Shown in pieces: positions 8,103 through 16,815 of a stretch of 64,000 nucleotides of DNA. Position numbers and translations under genes: made by a program. This stretch comes from DASRAP01 sp035277145 (lineage in GTDB: Bacteria > Gemmatimonadota > Gemmatimonadetes > Gemmatimonadales > Gemmatimonadaceae), in assembly GCA_035277145.1 (NCBI GenBank), contig DATELA010000104.1:37202-101201 (forward strand), given 5' to 3'. Position 1 is the first letter of the stretch; every line of letters begins with the position of its first letter. The notes under the pieces were generated by a model that saw nothing but the letters and a program-made list of their open reading frames with translations, made no database searches and was not told the DNA's origin.

Positions 8103-10495
8103 CAGACGGACTCCGGCGTGAGCGGTTGCGGGAAAAGCGCTGCACGACGGTCGCCAAACACGAATCGCGGTTTGAAGATGATCATCAGCGCGCGCAGGAA
8201 GAACAGCGCAAAGAACGCACTCGTCAGCATGGTGGCGGTCACCATGTTCGAGAGCTGGTTGTAGAACGCGAACGACGACGCTTGCAGGACGGCGTACCCG
8301 GCGAGGATCGACATCGCGACGAGCAGAATCGCCTTGCCCGACGTCAGCATCGAGTTGCGCGTCGCGTCGAGCACGTTGCCGGTGCGTTCGAGCTCCTCCT
8401 TGAACCGGAAGAGCAAATAGATCTCGTAATCCGCACCGATACCGATCGCCATTGCAGCAGTCGTCATGGCTGAGATGTCGAGCGGCGTGCCAAGCCATCC
8501 CATGAGGCCGAAGTTCGCGAGCATCACGGCGAAGAGCGGCGTGACGACGAACAGTCCACCCACGAACGAACGCAGGATGATTGCGCCGAGCACGAACACG
8601 ACGATCGCCATCTGCGCCATGTTCCTCGTCTTATCACTCACAATCACGTCGTTGAGCGCGATGAGCTGCGGAAGGCTGCCGCCCATTTGCACGGTCACGC
8701 CCGGCGGGAACGTCGCGATCACTGGCTGCGCGGCACGCGCAATGTTCTCGGCGTTCGTCGTGCCGTCGTTCTTTATCAGCGTCCACACCGTGGCGCGCTT
8801 GTAGTCGTGATCGACGAAGCTGTCAAAGTCCTGCGGATCGCCCGACAGTGTGTACAGGAACAGATACTGCGAGACGAGATCGCGACTTTCCGGAATCGTG
8901 TGGTACTCAGGCTCATCGGCGTGCATCGCCTGGTTCATGCGCTTCACGAGGTCGGCGAGCGATTGCGTCTTGCCCACGTCGGGCTGCGTGGTGAGGAAAT
9001 CCTGCAGCCGTGACATCGCCTCGAGGACTTTGGGATCCTTGATGCCGTCGACGTCTTTTGTTTCGATCAGGAACTGAATCGAGTTCGTACCACCAAAGCG
9101 TTCGTTGAGCGCGCGATCGTGTACGCGCAGCTCGCTCTCAGGCTTGTGATAGAGCTTGAAGTTGTTGTCGATGCGGAGGAACGCGACGCCGCCACCAACG
9201 AATGCGAGCGCAGCGAGGCCCCCGGTCACGAATTGTCGCGCACGACCGCCGGCCAGATTCGCAGCCAGGCCCGACAGGAACTGATCGAGAATGCCCGCCT
9301 TCTGTTCGCGCGCCGACTCAGCGTGCTTCGGCGGACGAAGCGATGTACGCAGCGCGGGAATCACCGTCATCTCCAGCACCATCGTCGCGAGCACGCCAAA
9401 CCCGGCGAACACACCGAAGTGCTGCACCATCGGTATGCCGGTGCCGACGAGCGACAGGAACGTGATCACCGCGATGAGTCCCGCGACGACCATCACCGGT
9501 CCGACGCGCGCAATCGATTCGATCACCGCTTCGCGATTCGCGACTTTCGGAATCACGCCGCGCGCGAGTGCTGCGCTGTATTCCTCGTAGTAACGCTTGA
9601 GGATCTGAATCGCGTGCCCTGCCGCGACGGCCATGACGAGAATGGGCGTCGTCGTATTCAGCGGATCGAGGTGCACCTTCAGCAGGCCCATCATGCCAAG
9701 GCTCCAGATCACGCTGAGTATTCCTGTGATCATGGGCAGCAGCATGCCTTGCAGGCTGCGAAACGACCAATACTGCACGAGCATGATCACGAGCAACGCC
9801 GCGCCGAAGAACATCGGCATCTTCATGAATTGCTGATCCGCGGCTTCACCGATGATCGGCAGTCCACCCATGTAGATGTCGACGGTCGAGTCGCGCTCCG
9901 CGTCGACGATTTTGCGGAAGCCCGCGTTCATGGAGATGAAGTTCGGCGTCGTCGAATCCTGCTTGAAATCCGCGACGATCGCGGCGGCCTTGGCGTCCGG
10001 AGACACGAGCGCGTTGATGTAGATCGGCATCGACGCGACCGCGCTGCGCAGTTTCGCAATGTCGTCGGGTGTTTGCGGCACCGTTTCCATCATCTGGCGC
10101 ACTTCCATGCCGTCCGCGCCTCCGCGGATGTGTTTCACTTTGCGCGCCGCGAGGCTGAGCACGTTGTGCTTCACCGCATTCGGCAATAGCTCGACCTGAT
10201 CCTGAATGCGTTTGATCTTCGCGAGCACTTCCGGCTGGTAGATGTCGCCGGAACGCGGCACGATACCAATCACCGTGTAATTGCGACCGCCGAACACCTT
10301 CTCGAGCTGGTTGGTGGTCTCGACGTACGGATGTTTCTGCGGCGCCCACAAATCAGGATTGGAATCGACCTGGAGTGTGCCAAGCCGTGAGCCGAGGAAG
10401 ATCGTGATCGCCGCGATCACGAGAGAGACTACGCCGCGGTGTGCGGTGACCCAGCGCGCGTAGTTACGAAAGAACTCTGAACGGGATGTTGTCAT
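8102..10495 (-). CDS. RND/MMPL-family transporter
   Basis: A 797-residue inner-membrane protein with two repeated halves. Each has one N-terminal helix, a large periplasmic domain and five more helices; the helices are visible at ~20-37, ~226-390 and again at ~430-450 and ~640-780. Sequences such as TTTPILVMAVAAGHAIQILK and TTAAMAIGIGADYEIYLLFR are the TM4-like helices of the MMPL / SSD-containing RND group (HpnN-type), with polar residues for proton coupling. It lacks an adaptor gene, unlike AcrAB-type pumps. With the LolA-like and barrel partners it likely moves a lipid or hydrophobic compound out of the inner membrane. First gene of the operon; the palindrome at 10514-10547 lies just upstream. 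Confidence 0.88.
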   Translation of the reverse strand: MTTSRSEFFRNYARWVTAHRGVVSLVIAAITIFLGSRLGTLQVDSNPDLWAPQKHPYVETTNQLEKVFGGRNYTVIGIVPRSGDIYQPEVLAKIKRIQDQVELLPNAVKHNVLSLAARKVKHIRGGADGMEVRQMMETVPQTPDDIAKLRSAVASMPIYINALVSPDAKAAAIVADFKQDSTTPNFISMNAGFRKIVDAERDSTVDIYMGGLPIIGEAADQQFMKMPMFFGAALLVIMLVQYWSFRSLQGMLLPMITGILSVIWSLGMMGLLKVHLDPLNTTTPILVMAVAAGHAIQILKRYYEEYSAALARGVIPKVANREAVIESIARVGPVMVVAGLIAVITFLSLVGTGIPMVQHFGVFAGFGVLATMVLEMTVIPALRTSLRPPKHAESAREQKAGILDQFLSGLAANLAGGRARQFVTGGLAALAFVGGGVAFLRIDNNFKLYHKPESELRVHDRALNERFGGTNSIQFLIETKDVDGIKDPKVLEAMSRLQDFLTTQPDVGKTQSLADLVKRMNQAMHADEPEYHTIPESRDLVSQYLFLYTLSGDPQDFDSFVDHDYKRATVWTLIKNDGTTNAENIARAAQPVIATFPPGVTVQMGGSLPQLIALNDVIVSDKTRNMAQMAIVVFVLGAIILRSFVGGLFVVTPLFAVMLANFGLMGWLGTPLDISAMTTAAMAIGIGADYEIYLLFRFKEELERTGNVLDATRNSMLTSGKAILLVAMSILAGYAVLQASSFAFYNQLSNMVTATMLTSAFFALFFLRALMIIFKPRFVFGDRRAALFPQPLTPESV

Positions 10496-10513
10496 ATGCA
10501 GCCAGCTCCAGGT

Positions 10514-10547
10514 GCCTATTTATGTAGTGGTCGCTACAGAAATAGGC
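10514..10547. promoter_or_regulatory. 34-bp palindromic operator, probably TetR-bound
   Basis: Two 14-bp arms, GCCTATTTATGTAG and CTACAGAAATAGGC, flank a 6-bp centre; 13 of 14 positions are symmetric. The site is 19-52 bp upstream of the RND start and 30 bp downstream of the tetR stop. Palindromes of this size next to a TetR gene are normally its binding site. A half-site with the same CTACAnAAAT core lies before tetR itself. As RNA it could also fold into a hairpin, but no T-run follows on either strand. Confidence 0.7.
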
Positions 10548-10576
10548 GTGGCCCGGCGATATGTCAACTGCGGCGG

Positions 10577-11191
10577 CTATTTCCGGGTCTTTGTGGTGAC
10601 GAGCGGCGTCCACGCGCTCATGGCGCCGTGGACGGTTGCGGCGAGATCGTCACGTGTCGTTTCGTCACGGGCGCGCAGCGCAAGTCCGTGTACGACCGTG
10701 GTATAGAACGACGCGATGGCGGCGACGTTCGTGCCTTTCGGGACATCGCCGTCCTTGATGCCCTTCTTGATGCGCGCTTCGAGCATGTTGGGCAATGCGC
10801 GGCGCATGGGTTCGAGTTTCGCGCGAATTGCCGCTGACTCGATGTTGAGCGAGCCCAGAATGACGAGACAGCCTTTTGGTTCGCCGCGTGCTGCGAACGT
10901 ACTGACGGCTTCGTTCAGCAAGGCTTCCACAGACGCACGTGTCGTCGCGCCGGATTCGAGCGCGCGCGCTGGACGGCTGCCCATGCTCTCGACGTACAGT
11001 TCGACCGCTTCGAGAAACAGATCTTCTTTCGACTTGAACGCCGCGTAAAAACTCGGCGGGGCCAGTCCACCCATGGCCTTCTGCAGATCGGGCAGGGTGG
11101 TACCCTCATAGCCGCGCTCGCGAAACACGTCGAGTGCTGCGCGGAGCGCTTTATCGCGGTCGAAGGCGCGCGGTCGCCCTCGGGTAGCCAT
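10577..11191 (-). CDS. TetR/AcrR-family transcriptional regulator
   Basis: A 204-residue protein with the TetR DNA-binding domain at ~8-55: RDKALRAALDVFRERGYEGT, then LPDLQKAMGG as the recognition region, then SFYAAFKSKEDLF. The all-helical C-terminal domain binds an unknown inducer. The form LQKAMGG...SFYAAFKSKEDLF is the subgroup that often guards efflux genes. It is transcribed in the same direction as the RND operon, 81 bp upstream of it. Probable job: repressor of the transporter operon and of itself through the palindromes at 10514 and 11204. Confidence 0.9.
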   Translation of the reverse strand: MATRGRPRAFDRDKALRAALDVFRERGYEGTTLPDLQKAMGGLAPPSFYAAFKSKEDLFLEAVELYVESMGSRPARALESGATTRASVEALLNEAVSTFAARGEPKGCLVILGSLNIESAAIRAKLEPMRRALPNMLEARIKKGIKDGDVPKGTNVAAIASFYTTVVHGLALRARDETTRDDLAATVHGAMSAWTPLVTTKTRK

Positions 11192-11203
11192 GTGATCGGT
11201 CCT

Positions 11204-11232
11204 TATTTGATTAGTCGATTGCTACATAAATC
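11204..11232. promoter_or_regulatory. Second putative TetR operator (degenerate)
   Basis: Upstream of the tetR ATG, TATTTGATTAG is followed after 7 bases by CTACATAAATC. The right half matches the CTACAnAAAT core of the strong operator at 10514-10547; the left half is only partly symmetric (about 7 of 11). It starts 13 bp before the tetR start codon, so it could give autoregulation. Weak evidence by itself. Confidence 0.45.
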
Positions 11233-11321
11233 AAGCCGGTCATGGCCATTCCCGCAACGACGACGTATGGTTTTGTCGCCATGAAAACGCGCATCTTCGT
11301 GACTGCGTTGGAGTTGGGCTG

Positions 11322-11645
11322 ATGTCGTCTCTCGACCGGCGCCCGCCAGTGTGGAGCTCCGTCGGGCTCTGCTGCCCGGTCCTGATTGTCGGCGTCATCT
11401 ACTTCCTTTCGACACCGCAAGGACAAGCGTTCAACGAACGGACGTTCGGGCGTTACTACACAGCCGGTGCCCTGCTCATGATCGGCGTGTACGGCGCAGT
11501 GCTGCTCGGCTTGTTCGCCGCGGGCATTGGCGCAAGCGTCATGGCGTGGAAACGCGAGGAAGAACCGCTCTGGCTCCGGCAGCTCGCCACAGCGGCCAAC
11601 GTCATACCGCCGATTGCGTACTTTCTGTTCGTGAGCTACACCTGA
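11322..11645 (+). CDS. Small multi-spanning membrane protein, unknown
   Basis: A 107-residue protein with three hydrophobic segments: ~13-30 (VGLCCPVLIVGVIYFL), ~48-72 (GALLMIGVYGAVLLGLFAAGI) and ~90-106 (AANVIPPIAYFLFVSY). A charged loop (WKREEEPLW) separates the last two. No family recognised. The stop codon TGA shares its A with the ATG of the M28 peptidase, so the two genes are translationally coupled. It could be a membrane partner of that peptidase or simply upstream in the operon. Confidence 0.6.
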   Translation: MSSLDRRPPVWSSVGLCCPVLIVGVIYFLSTPQGQAFNERTFGRYYTAGALLMIGVYGAVLLGLFAAGIGASVMAWKREEEPLWLRQLATAANVIPPIAYFLFVSYT

Positions 11646-13258
11646 TGCAACTCACCTCGACATTCTCCATGCGCACGATTCGTCACACCCTCATCGCGTC
11701 CGCACTCGCGTTGCTTCCACTCGCTGCGCACGCGCAGGCCTTCCGCACGAGCGACAGCGTCATCAAGAAGATGTGGCAGCTCGGCATCGAGCAGTCACAG
11801 ACCGAGCGACTCGCGCAAGTGCTGATCGATTCGATCGGACCGCGACTCTCCGGTACACAAGGATTCGCGTCCGCGGTCGAATGGCTCGAGAAGACGTATC
11901 AAGGCTGGGGTGTCACCGCGCGACGCGAGCGCTACGGTACCTGGCGCGGTTGGCGCGCCGGTCCCACGCACATGGATCTCATCGCGCCGCGCACACAAAC
12001 GCTCGATGTCGAACTGCTCGCGTGGAGCGTCGGTACGAACGGACGTCCGGTCGAAGGCGAGGTTGTCGCGATTCCTGATCTCGCGGACGACGCGGCTGCG
12101 CGCCAGTGGCTCGGCACGATCCGCGGAAAGTTCGTCTTGATTTCAGCACCGGAAACAATGTGTCGCGCGCCGCAGGAACTCGAGCGCAACGCGCGCGCCA
12201 CCACTGTTGCGAACATCAACACACAACGCGCCGCGGCTCAGCAACTCTCGAGCAGACGCATTCGCTCGCTCGCACCCGCGACCGCAACACCGCAGCAAGT
12301 ACAGGGCATCGTTTTCGCCCGGCTCGATTCCGCCGGCGTCGCCGGTTTGCTCAGCTCCAATTGGTCTGCCGGATGGGGCGTGAACAAAATCTTCGGCGCG
12401 CAGTCGAATGTTGTGCCGAGCATCGACGTGTCGTGCGAGGATTACGGGTTGCTGCATCGCATGGCGAGCAACAACTGGAAACCGCGCGTGCGACTCAACG
12501 CAGAATCACAAGCGGCCGCCGACGAAGTACCGATGTTCAACGTTGTCGCCGAACTGAAGGGAACGGAGTTGCCGAACGAATACGTGCTGCTCTCCGCGCA
12601 CCTCGACAGCTGGCACGGTGCGACGGGCGCAACGGACAACGGCACGGGCACGCTGACGATGCTCGAAGCGATGCGCATTCTGAAAGCCGCCTACCCGCGT
12701 CCCAAGCGCACAATTCTCGTGGGACACTGGGGCGGCGAGGAACAGGGAACGATCGGCTCGCTCGCGTTCGGCGAAGATCACCCGGAAGTCATCAACGGCT
12801 TGCAGGTCGCGTTCAATCAGGACAACGGCACGTGGCGCGCGGAGATGATCGAAGCGCAGGGCTTCGCGAAAGCCGGCGGCAATCTCGCGCGATGGGTATC
12901 GCAGTTGCCGAATGAAATCTCCGACAGTCTGCGCATCTCGGTGCCGGGCAACATGGCAAATACCGGCAGCGATCATTCGTCGTTCGTGTGCCGCCCCGCG
13001 CCGGCGTTCCGTTTACAGTCGAGCTACCCCGAATACCGCCAGTACACGTGGCATACGAATCGCGACACGTACGACAAGATCGTGTTCGACGACCTCAAAC
13101 AGAACGCGACGCTCGCGGCGATGATGGCGTACGCCGCGTCTGAGGATCCGGAGAAAGTGCCGCGCGATCGGTCAGTGTTGCCGGCGGGTCCGAACGGGCA
13201 AGCGCGCGCGTGGCCAACGTGCAATCGCGCACGGCGAAGCTTCGCGCCGGCCAGATAA
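11645..13258 (+). CDS. Secreted M28-family zinc metallopeptidase
   Basis: A 537-residue protein with a signal peptide ending LPLAAHAQ. M28 (aminopeptidase Y/S-like) landmarks appear in order: SAHLDSWHGATGATDNG at ~317-333, where His and Asp bind zinc; HWGGEEQG at ~361-368, with the catalytic Glu and a metal Glu; and GSDHSSF at ~439-445, the last His ligand. An inserted PA-like region lies between ~110 and 300. It would release N-terminal residues or dipeptides from peptides in the periplasm or outside the cell. ATG 11645 overlaps the stop of the preceding membrane protein; 11669 is an alternative start nearer the signal peptide. The longer frame from 11351 overlaps that gene and is rejected. 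Confidence 0.9.
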   Translation: MQLTSTFSMRTIRHTLIASALALLPLAAHAQAFRTSDSVIKKMWQLGIEQSQTERLAQVLIDSIGPRLSGTQGFASAVEWLEKTYQGWGVTARRERYGTWRGWRAGPTHMDLIAPRTQTLDVELLAWSVGTNGRPVEGEVVAIPDLADDAAARQWLGTIRGKFVLISAPETMCRAPQELERNARATTVANINTQRAAAQQLSSRRIRSLAPATATPQQVQGIVFARLDSAGVAGLLSSNWSAGWGVNKIFGAQSNVVPSIDVSCEDYGLLHRMASNNWKPRVRLNAESQAAADEVPMFNVVAELKGTELPNEYVLLSAHLDSWHGATGATDNGTGTLTMLEAMRILKAAYPRPKRTILVGHWGGEEQGTIGSLAFGEDHPEVINGLQVAFNQDNGTWRAEMIEAQGFAKAGGNLARWVSQLPNEISDSLRISVPGNMANTGSDHSSFVCRPAPAFRLQSSYPEYRQYTWHTNRDTYDKIVFDDLKQNATLAAMMAYAASEDPEKVPRDRSVLPAGPNGQARAWPTCNRARRSFAPAR

Positions 13259-13267
13259 CTGCAACTG

Positions 13268-13422
13268 CAAACGCAACGCAGAGCCGCAGAGGACGCGGAG
13301 CTTCGCAGAGGACTGACTGTTGGTAACAGCGCTCGCCGAGCGCGGGTCGGCGTGGCGAGCGTTGTTACCCCAAGTCTTTCTCTGCGGCCCTCTGCGTTCT
13401 CAGCGGCTCTGCGTTGCGTTTG
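13268..13422. repeat. 155-bp nested inverted repeat between convergent genes
   Basis: The outer arms are a perfect 20-bp inverted match (13268-13287 with 13403-13422). Inside them are imperfect arms built from a GCAGAG-type motif repeated about every 8-10 bp. Innermost is a second inverted pair, GGTAACAGCGCTCGCC (13322-13337) with GGCGAGCGTTGTTACC (13354-13369), matched at 15 of 16. It sits between the ends of the M28 gene and the aldolase-like gene, so it may end transcription from both sides. CGCAGAG-rich palindromes of this kind recur in many environmental genomes; this statement is from memory. Confidence 0.85.
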
Positions 13423-13433
13423 TCGTTCAACGA

Positions 13434-14438
13434 CTACTTGCGACCCGAGAGGCGATGGCCGGTTAACACCGCATTGAACGCGGCTGAGTCGCGTCGCTGC
13501 ATGATGAGGAAATTCCAGCCGGCCTTCATCAGCGTCTCGACTTCCGCGGGATTATTCGCAGGATAGCCGCACGCTTTCTTGTATTCCTTGCACGCGGCGA
13601 GAATTGCCGCGACGCCGGCGTCGAATCCAGCCTGATCGCGTACGCGCCGGCCGGTTGAATCCTGCGACGAGAACACGCCGCCGAGCGTTCCTGCTCCTGC
13701 AATCACGACTGCGACTCCAGGCATCGCCGCGATCGCGCGCGCATTCGCAATGCCAGGTTTGCTCTCGATGATCACCCCGATGAGCAACTCACCATTCGGA
13801 TTGAGCGGCCACACGTCGGCCTTTTGCAGATACTGCGCCGGCGTCATGCCCCAATACGCTGCAGCGCGTTCAAAACCCGACTCCGGACGCGTGCCACCTT
13901 TCGATACGAAACGCATTGCGGAAATGACCTGATTCACCTCTTCGACCGTTTCCACTTCCTGCATCTCGACCTTCACCTGTCCTTCGTTCAGCTGATCGAT
14001 CAATCGCTGAATTGACGCCGCTTCGTTGCCATGAATGATCGGGATCTTTGCGGCGAACGGATGCGTGCGCGCCGACCCGCCCGCGGCCACGATGGCCTTC
14101 ATGTATTCGCGATACTGTTCGACCGTATTCGGCGAGAACGAATTGAGTACGAAGTCACCGAGTGTGTACGCGACGGTTTCGCGCGCGACATCGGCCATGA
14201 CAATCGGTGGCGGCGTTGTCGTATCCGCCGCAGCGCCACCGCGTCCTCCGCGACCACCGCCGCCCCGGCCGCGCGCGTACACCGGATTGTTGACGCCGAG
14301 TACCGGAAGTCCCTGCTGGATGAGCGGGATCATCCGATTCATGCGATCCGTGGTCTGCGTTTGCGCGGACGCCTGACCAGAAGAAACATCCGCCGACAAT
14401 ACGAGACCGAGCGCAGCAACGACGACGGTGGAACGCAT
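13434..14438 (-). CDS. Secreted HpcH/HpaI aldolase-like protein with altered metal site
   Basis: A 334-residue protein with a signal peptide (1-26) and a Gly/Arg-rich stretch at ~56-69. It then has a TIM-barrel domain of the HpcH/HpaI aldolase / citrate-lyase-beta family: LGDFVLNSFSPNT near the start, then LLIGVIIESKPGIANARAI at ~218-236. Glu225 matches the metal-binding Glu of the family. The second metal ligand, the Asp in the family's G-P-x-D-L-S loop, is not seen: the loop reads VIAGAGTLGGVFS at ~245-257. Export is also unusual, since these aldolases are cytoplasmic. So it may bind a keto-acid or act differently rather than be a class II aldolase. It precedes the propeller and acetamidase genes on the same strand. 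Confidence 0.7.
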   Translation of the reverse strand: MRSTVVVAALGLVLSADVSSGQASAQTQTTDRMNRMIPLIQQGLPVLGVNNPVYARGRGGGGRGGRGGAAADTTTPPPIVMADVARETVAYTLGDFVLNSFSPNTVEQYREYMKAIVAAGGSARTHPFAAKIPIIHGNEAASIQRLIDQLNEGQVKVEMQEVETVEEVNQVISAMRFVSKGGTRPESGFERAAAYWGMTPAQYLQKADVWPLNPNGELLIGVIIESKPGIANARAIAAMPGVAVVIAGAGTLGGVFSSQDSTGRRVRDQAGFDAGVAAILAACKEYKKACGYPANNPAEVETLMKAGWNFLIMQRRDSAAFNAVLTGHRLSGRK

Positions 14439-14473
14439 GCAACCTCCTCGAATGAAGTGACGAGGCCGAAAAG

Positions 14474-15661
14474 CTACCGGGCCGGCCTCAGCTTCACCAC
14501 AGTCGGCACGTCATCCGCGTCGCGAGTCACGCCCCAGATGGCATCGCCACGCGCCGCATACGGCGTAAACCCGCGCGCGACGGCGACGCGACCGACGAAC
14601 TTTCCATCGGGCTCATAGATATCCCAGCGCAATTCACGCGATCGATAGGGCACGACAGGAAGTGGATTCGGTTGCGCTGTTGCAGGCGCATCTGGCGTGT
14701 ACTTCTCCGATTCGACGCTGAGTTGCACCCAGATCCGCCCCTCGGCGCCGATCAGGAAACTGCCATACGCCGGCTTGGTGTCCGGAATGTCGGGCCCAGA
14801 CCATTTCCAATCGGGCTGGGTGCGGCGCATGCTCGCTTCGAGTTGCGCGTGGTATTTATCTCGCTCATCGCGCGTCACCGCCACGGGCGTGTATTCTCGT
14901 TCAACTCGCACCGGACGGCCGTTGAACGTCGTGTTGAACACGTACGGGCGCCCCGGACCAGAAACGACGAAGCCGAGCGGGCTCGTCGCGGATCGCGTCG
15001 ACGTCCCAAATGGAAGGGTTCGCCCCATCCGGCTGCCCCCGTCAGGACTTTGCGCGCGCAGTATCGGATCGCCTGGATACTGCGGAATGATGATCGTATC
15101 GCGAAGCACGCCAGCGAGATCGTAGCCGACGATCGCGCCAAGATTCTGCTGGCGGTCCGTCGGATTCGCCGGATTGGGAACACTCCATTGCATCCACACG
15201 CGATTGCGCACGTCTGCAGTGAGTGCGCCGCTCGTGTACGTGCGGCCACTCATTTTGATGAGCCAATTCGCGACGAATGATCCGTCGGCGTTGTAGATGT
15301 TTATCCGGGAATTCCCGGCGTCCCACGCAGCGAGCTTTCCGTCGGGGCGTATAGTGATGCCGTTGATGCCGTCATACTCGCCCGGCCCCGCACCCTTCCG
15401 GCCGATCCGTTTCAGTCCGGTGCCGTCGGCGTTGAGCATCCACAATGAAGGCGTCTTCTCGTCCCACACGTACACGCGCCCGTCGGGCGCTACGGCCATG
15501 CCATCGACGGTACCGATCTCCGCTGACGCGTCGCTCGCCTGCCATTCGGGAACAAGGCGTCGCACCGCGCTCGCGGGAACGTCACCGTTGCCGCGCACCA
15601 CGAGTGTATCGGCGCGTTGTTGTGTAGTGGCGAGAACAAGCGCCGCGGCGAGAACAAACAT
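14474..15661 (-). CDS. Secreted six-bladed beta-propeller protein
   Basis: A 395-residue protein with a hydrophobic leader (MFVLAAALVLATTQQ). Propeller repeats are visible as VDGMAVAPDGRVYVWDEKTP and IGRKGAGPGEYDGING, the latter with the G-x-G-P-G-E family loop, then ITIRPDGKLAAWDAGNSRI and GSFLIGAEGRIWVQLSVES. It belongs to the same broad family as the protein at 1319-2500. It is probably periplasmic. It lies 35 bp downstream of nothing obvious but 35 bp upstream of the aldolase-like gene on the same strand, so the two may be co-transcribed. Ligand unknown. Confidence 0.78.
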   Translation of the reverse strand: MFVLAAALVLATTQQRADTLVVRGNGDVPASAVRRLVPEWQASDASAEIGTVDGMAVAPDGRVYVWDEKTPSLWMLNADGTGLKRIGRKGAGPGEYDGINGITIRPDGKLAAWDAGNSRINIYNADGSFVANWLIKMSGRTYTSGALTADVRNRVWMQWSVPNPANPTDRQQNLGAIVGYDLAGVLRDTIIIPQYPGDPILRAQSPDGGSRMGRTLPFGTSTRSATSPLGFVVSGPGRPYVFNTTFNGRPVRVEREYTPVAVTRDERDKYHAQLEASMRRTQPDWKWSGPDIPDTKPAYGSFLIGAEGRIWVQLSVESEKYTPDAPATAQPNPLPVVPYRSRELRWDIYEPDGKFVGRVAVARGFTPYAARGDAIWGVTRDADDVPTVVKLRPAR

Positions 15662-15751
15662 TGCGAGTGCTCCGACTGGATTAGGTCGTCAGTTGGACAC
15701 CGCGGGGTGCGGGGCGCGTTGCGCCCACAGCGCCGCGGAGTTGCGGCGAGC

Positions 15752-16807
15752 CTATTTCTGTCCGAGCACCGACTTCGCGATCATCATGTGCACGCCGAGG
15801 TTACCGTCGACCACTTGCGTAATGCGCAGATCGGCGATCATCGACGCGGTTTGATACGCCTCGACTTGCGTGATCTTTTTTGTTTCCTGAATGAACTTCA
15901 CCATCTCGCGAATCGCGGTTCTGGTCGCGACAACGAGTGATGTGTCCGCGCCCATCGTGATCCAGTGCGTCGGCGTTTCGGCGCGCGGCCATTCGAGTTT
16001 CATGTCCTTGCGCACGACGACCTGAATGCGGCCTTTGAGATTCGTTTCAAGTCCAGTCTGATCGACTTCGCCGTCGCCTTGCGTTGCGTGTCCGTCGCCG
16101 AGTTCGAGCAACGCACCTTTCACCCACACGGGGATGTAGAGCGTGGTGCCGGCGACGAGTTCTTTGTTGTCGAGATTGCCGGCGTGCTGATGCGGTGGAT
16201 TGCTGCTCACGCGTCCCTTTTCACGTGCGGGCGCAACGCCGATCGATCCAAAGAACGGACGCAGCGGGACCGTGATGCCCGGCGCGATTTCGGCGGTCAT
16301 CTTTTCGCGGTCCATCCGTATGAGTCGCGTTGCACCGCCGCCGCCGCGACCACCGCGTCCCGTTGCGGTATCACCGGGATTACGACACAACTCGCGCACG
16401 TAGCCGCTGCATCCGTTGTAGCCGTAAGGAATCGGCAAATCGATGCGCTGGATGCGCACTTCGAGTACGTCGCCGGAATCCGCGCCTTCTACATAGATGG
16501 GCCCGGTGAGAATGTGACCACCGGGTCCGCGCGCTTCGCCGGTTACTTGTGCGACGATGTCGCGCAGGTTCTGCGGAATGTCTTCTGGTTTCACTCCCAA
16601 ACGCTCGAGCGTCGTGGGAATGCTCGTGAGCATGGTTTCGATGTCGACCATGTCACCCGAGTTGATGCGCAATACCGGCTTGGCTTCGGACCAGTAGTAG
16701 CCGTACGCGACCGTCGCGGGAGTCGCGGGGAGCTGATGAACTTTCTGCGCGCGAGCATCGGTGACGAAGAGCGCGGTCAGTGCAGCGATGGCGAGAAGGC
16801 GAGTCAT
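15752..16807 (-). CDS. Secreted acetamidase/formamidase family protein
   Basis: A 351-residue protein with a signal peptide ending TDARAQ. It matches the FmdA/AmdA amidase family: GHILTGPIYVEGADSGDVLE, then the hallmark LELGDGHATQGDGEV near residue 255, then NLKGRIQVVV. Family members hydrolyse formamide, acetamide or related short amides to ammonia and the acid, using zinc. An in-frame GRGGRGGGG loop at ~150 is extra relative to typical members. Export to the periplasm is less common than the cytoplasmic form. An 11-copy 15-bp tandem repeat begins 9 bp upstream of the ATG, just where the promoter or RBS should lie. Confidence 0.85.
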   Translation of the reverse strand: MTRLLAIAALTALFVTDARAQKVHQLPATPATVAYGYYWSEAKPVLRINSGDMVDIETMLTSIPTTLERLGVKPEDIPQNLRDIVAQVTGEARGPGGHILTGPIYVEGADSGDVLEVRIQRIDLPIPYGYNGCSGYVRELCRNPGDTATGRGGRGGGGATRLIRMDREKMTAEIAPGITVPLRPFFGSIGVAPAREKGRVSSNPPHQHAGNLDNKELVAGTTLYIPVWVKGALLELGDGHATQGDGEVDQTGLETNLKGRIQVVVRKDMKLEWPRAETPTHWITMGADTSLVVATRTAIREMVKFIQETKKITQVEAYQTASMIADLRITQVVDGNLGVHMMIAKSVLGQK

Positions 16808-16815
16808 GGGAAGGG

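Noticed and set aside
7302..8498. Long 398-residue form of the LolA-like protein
   Set aside because: The extra N-terminal part lies wholly inside the RND gene in another frame; the start at 8102 gives a clean signal peptide.
9119..10189. A 356-residue plus-strand His/Arg-rich frame
   Set aside because: Antisense to the RND transporter; composition typical of a shadow frame.
10514..10547. Palindrome as terminator of tetR
   Set aside because: No T-run on either strand, and the location before the RND start with a similar half-site before tetR fits an operator better.
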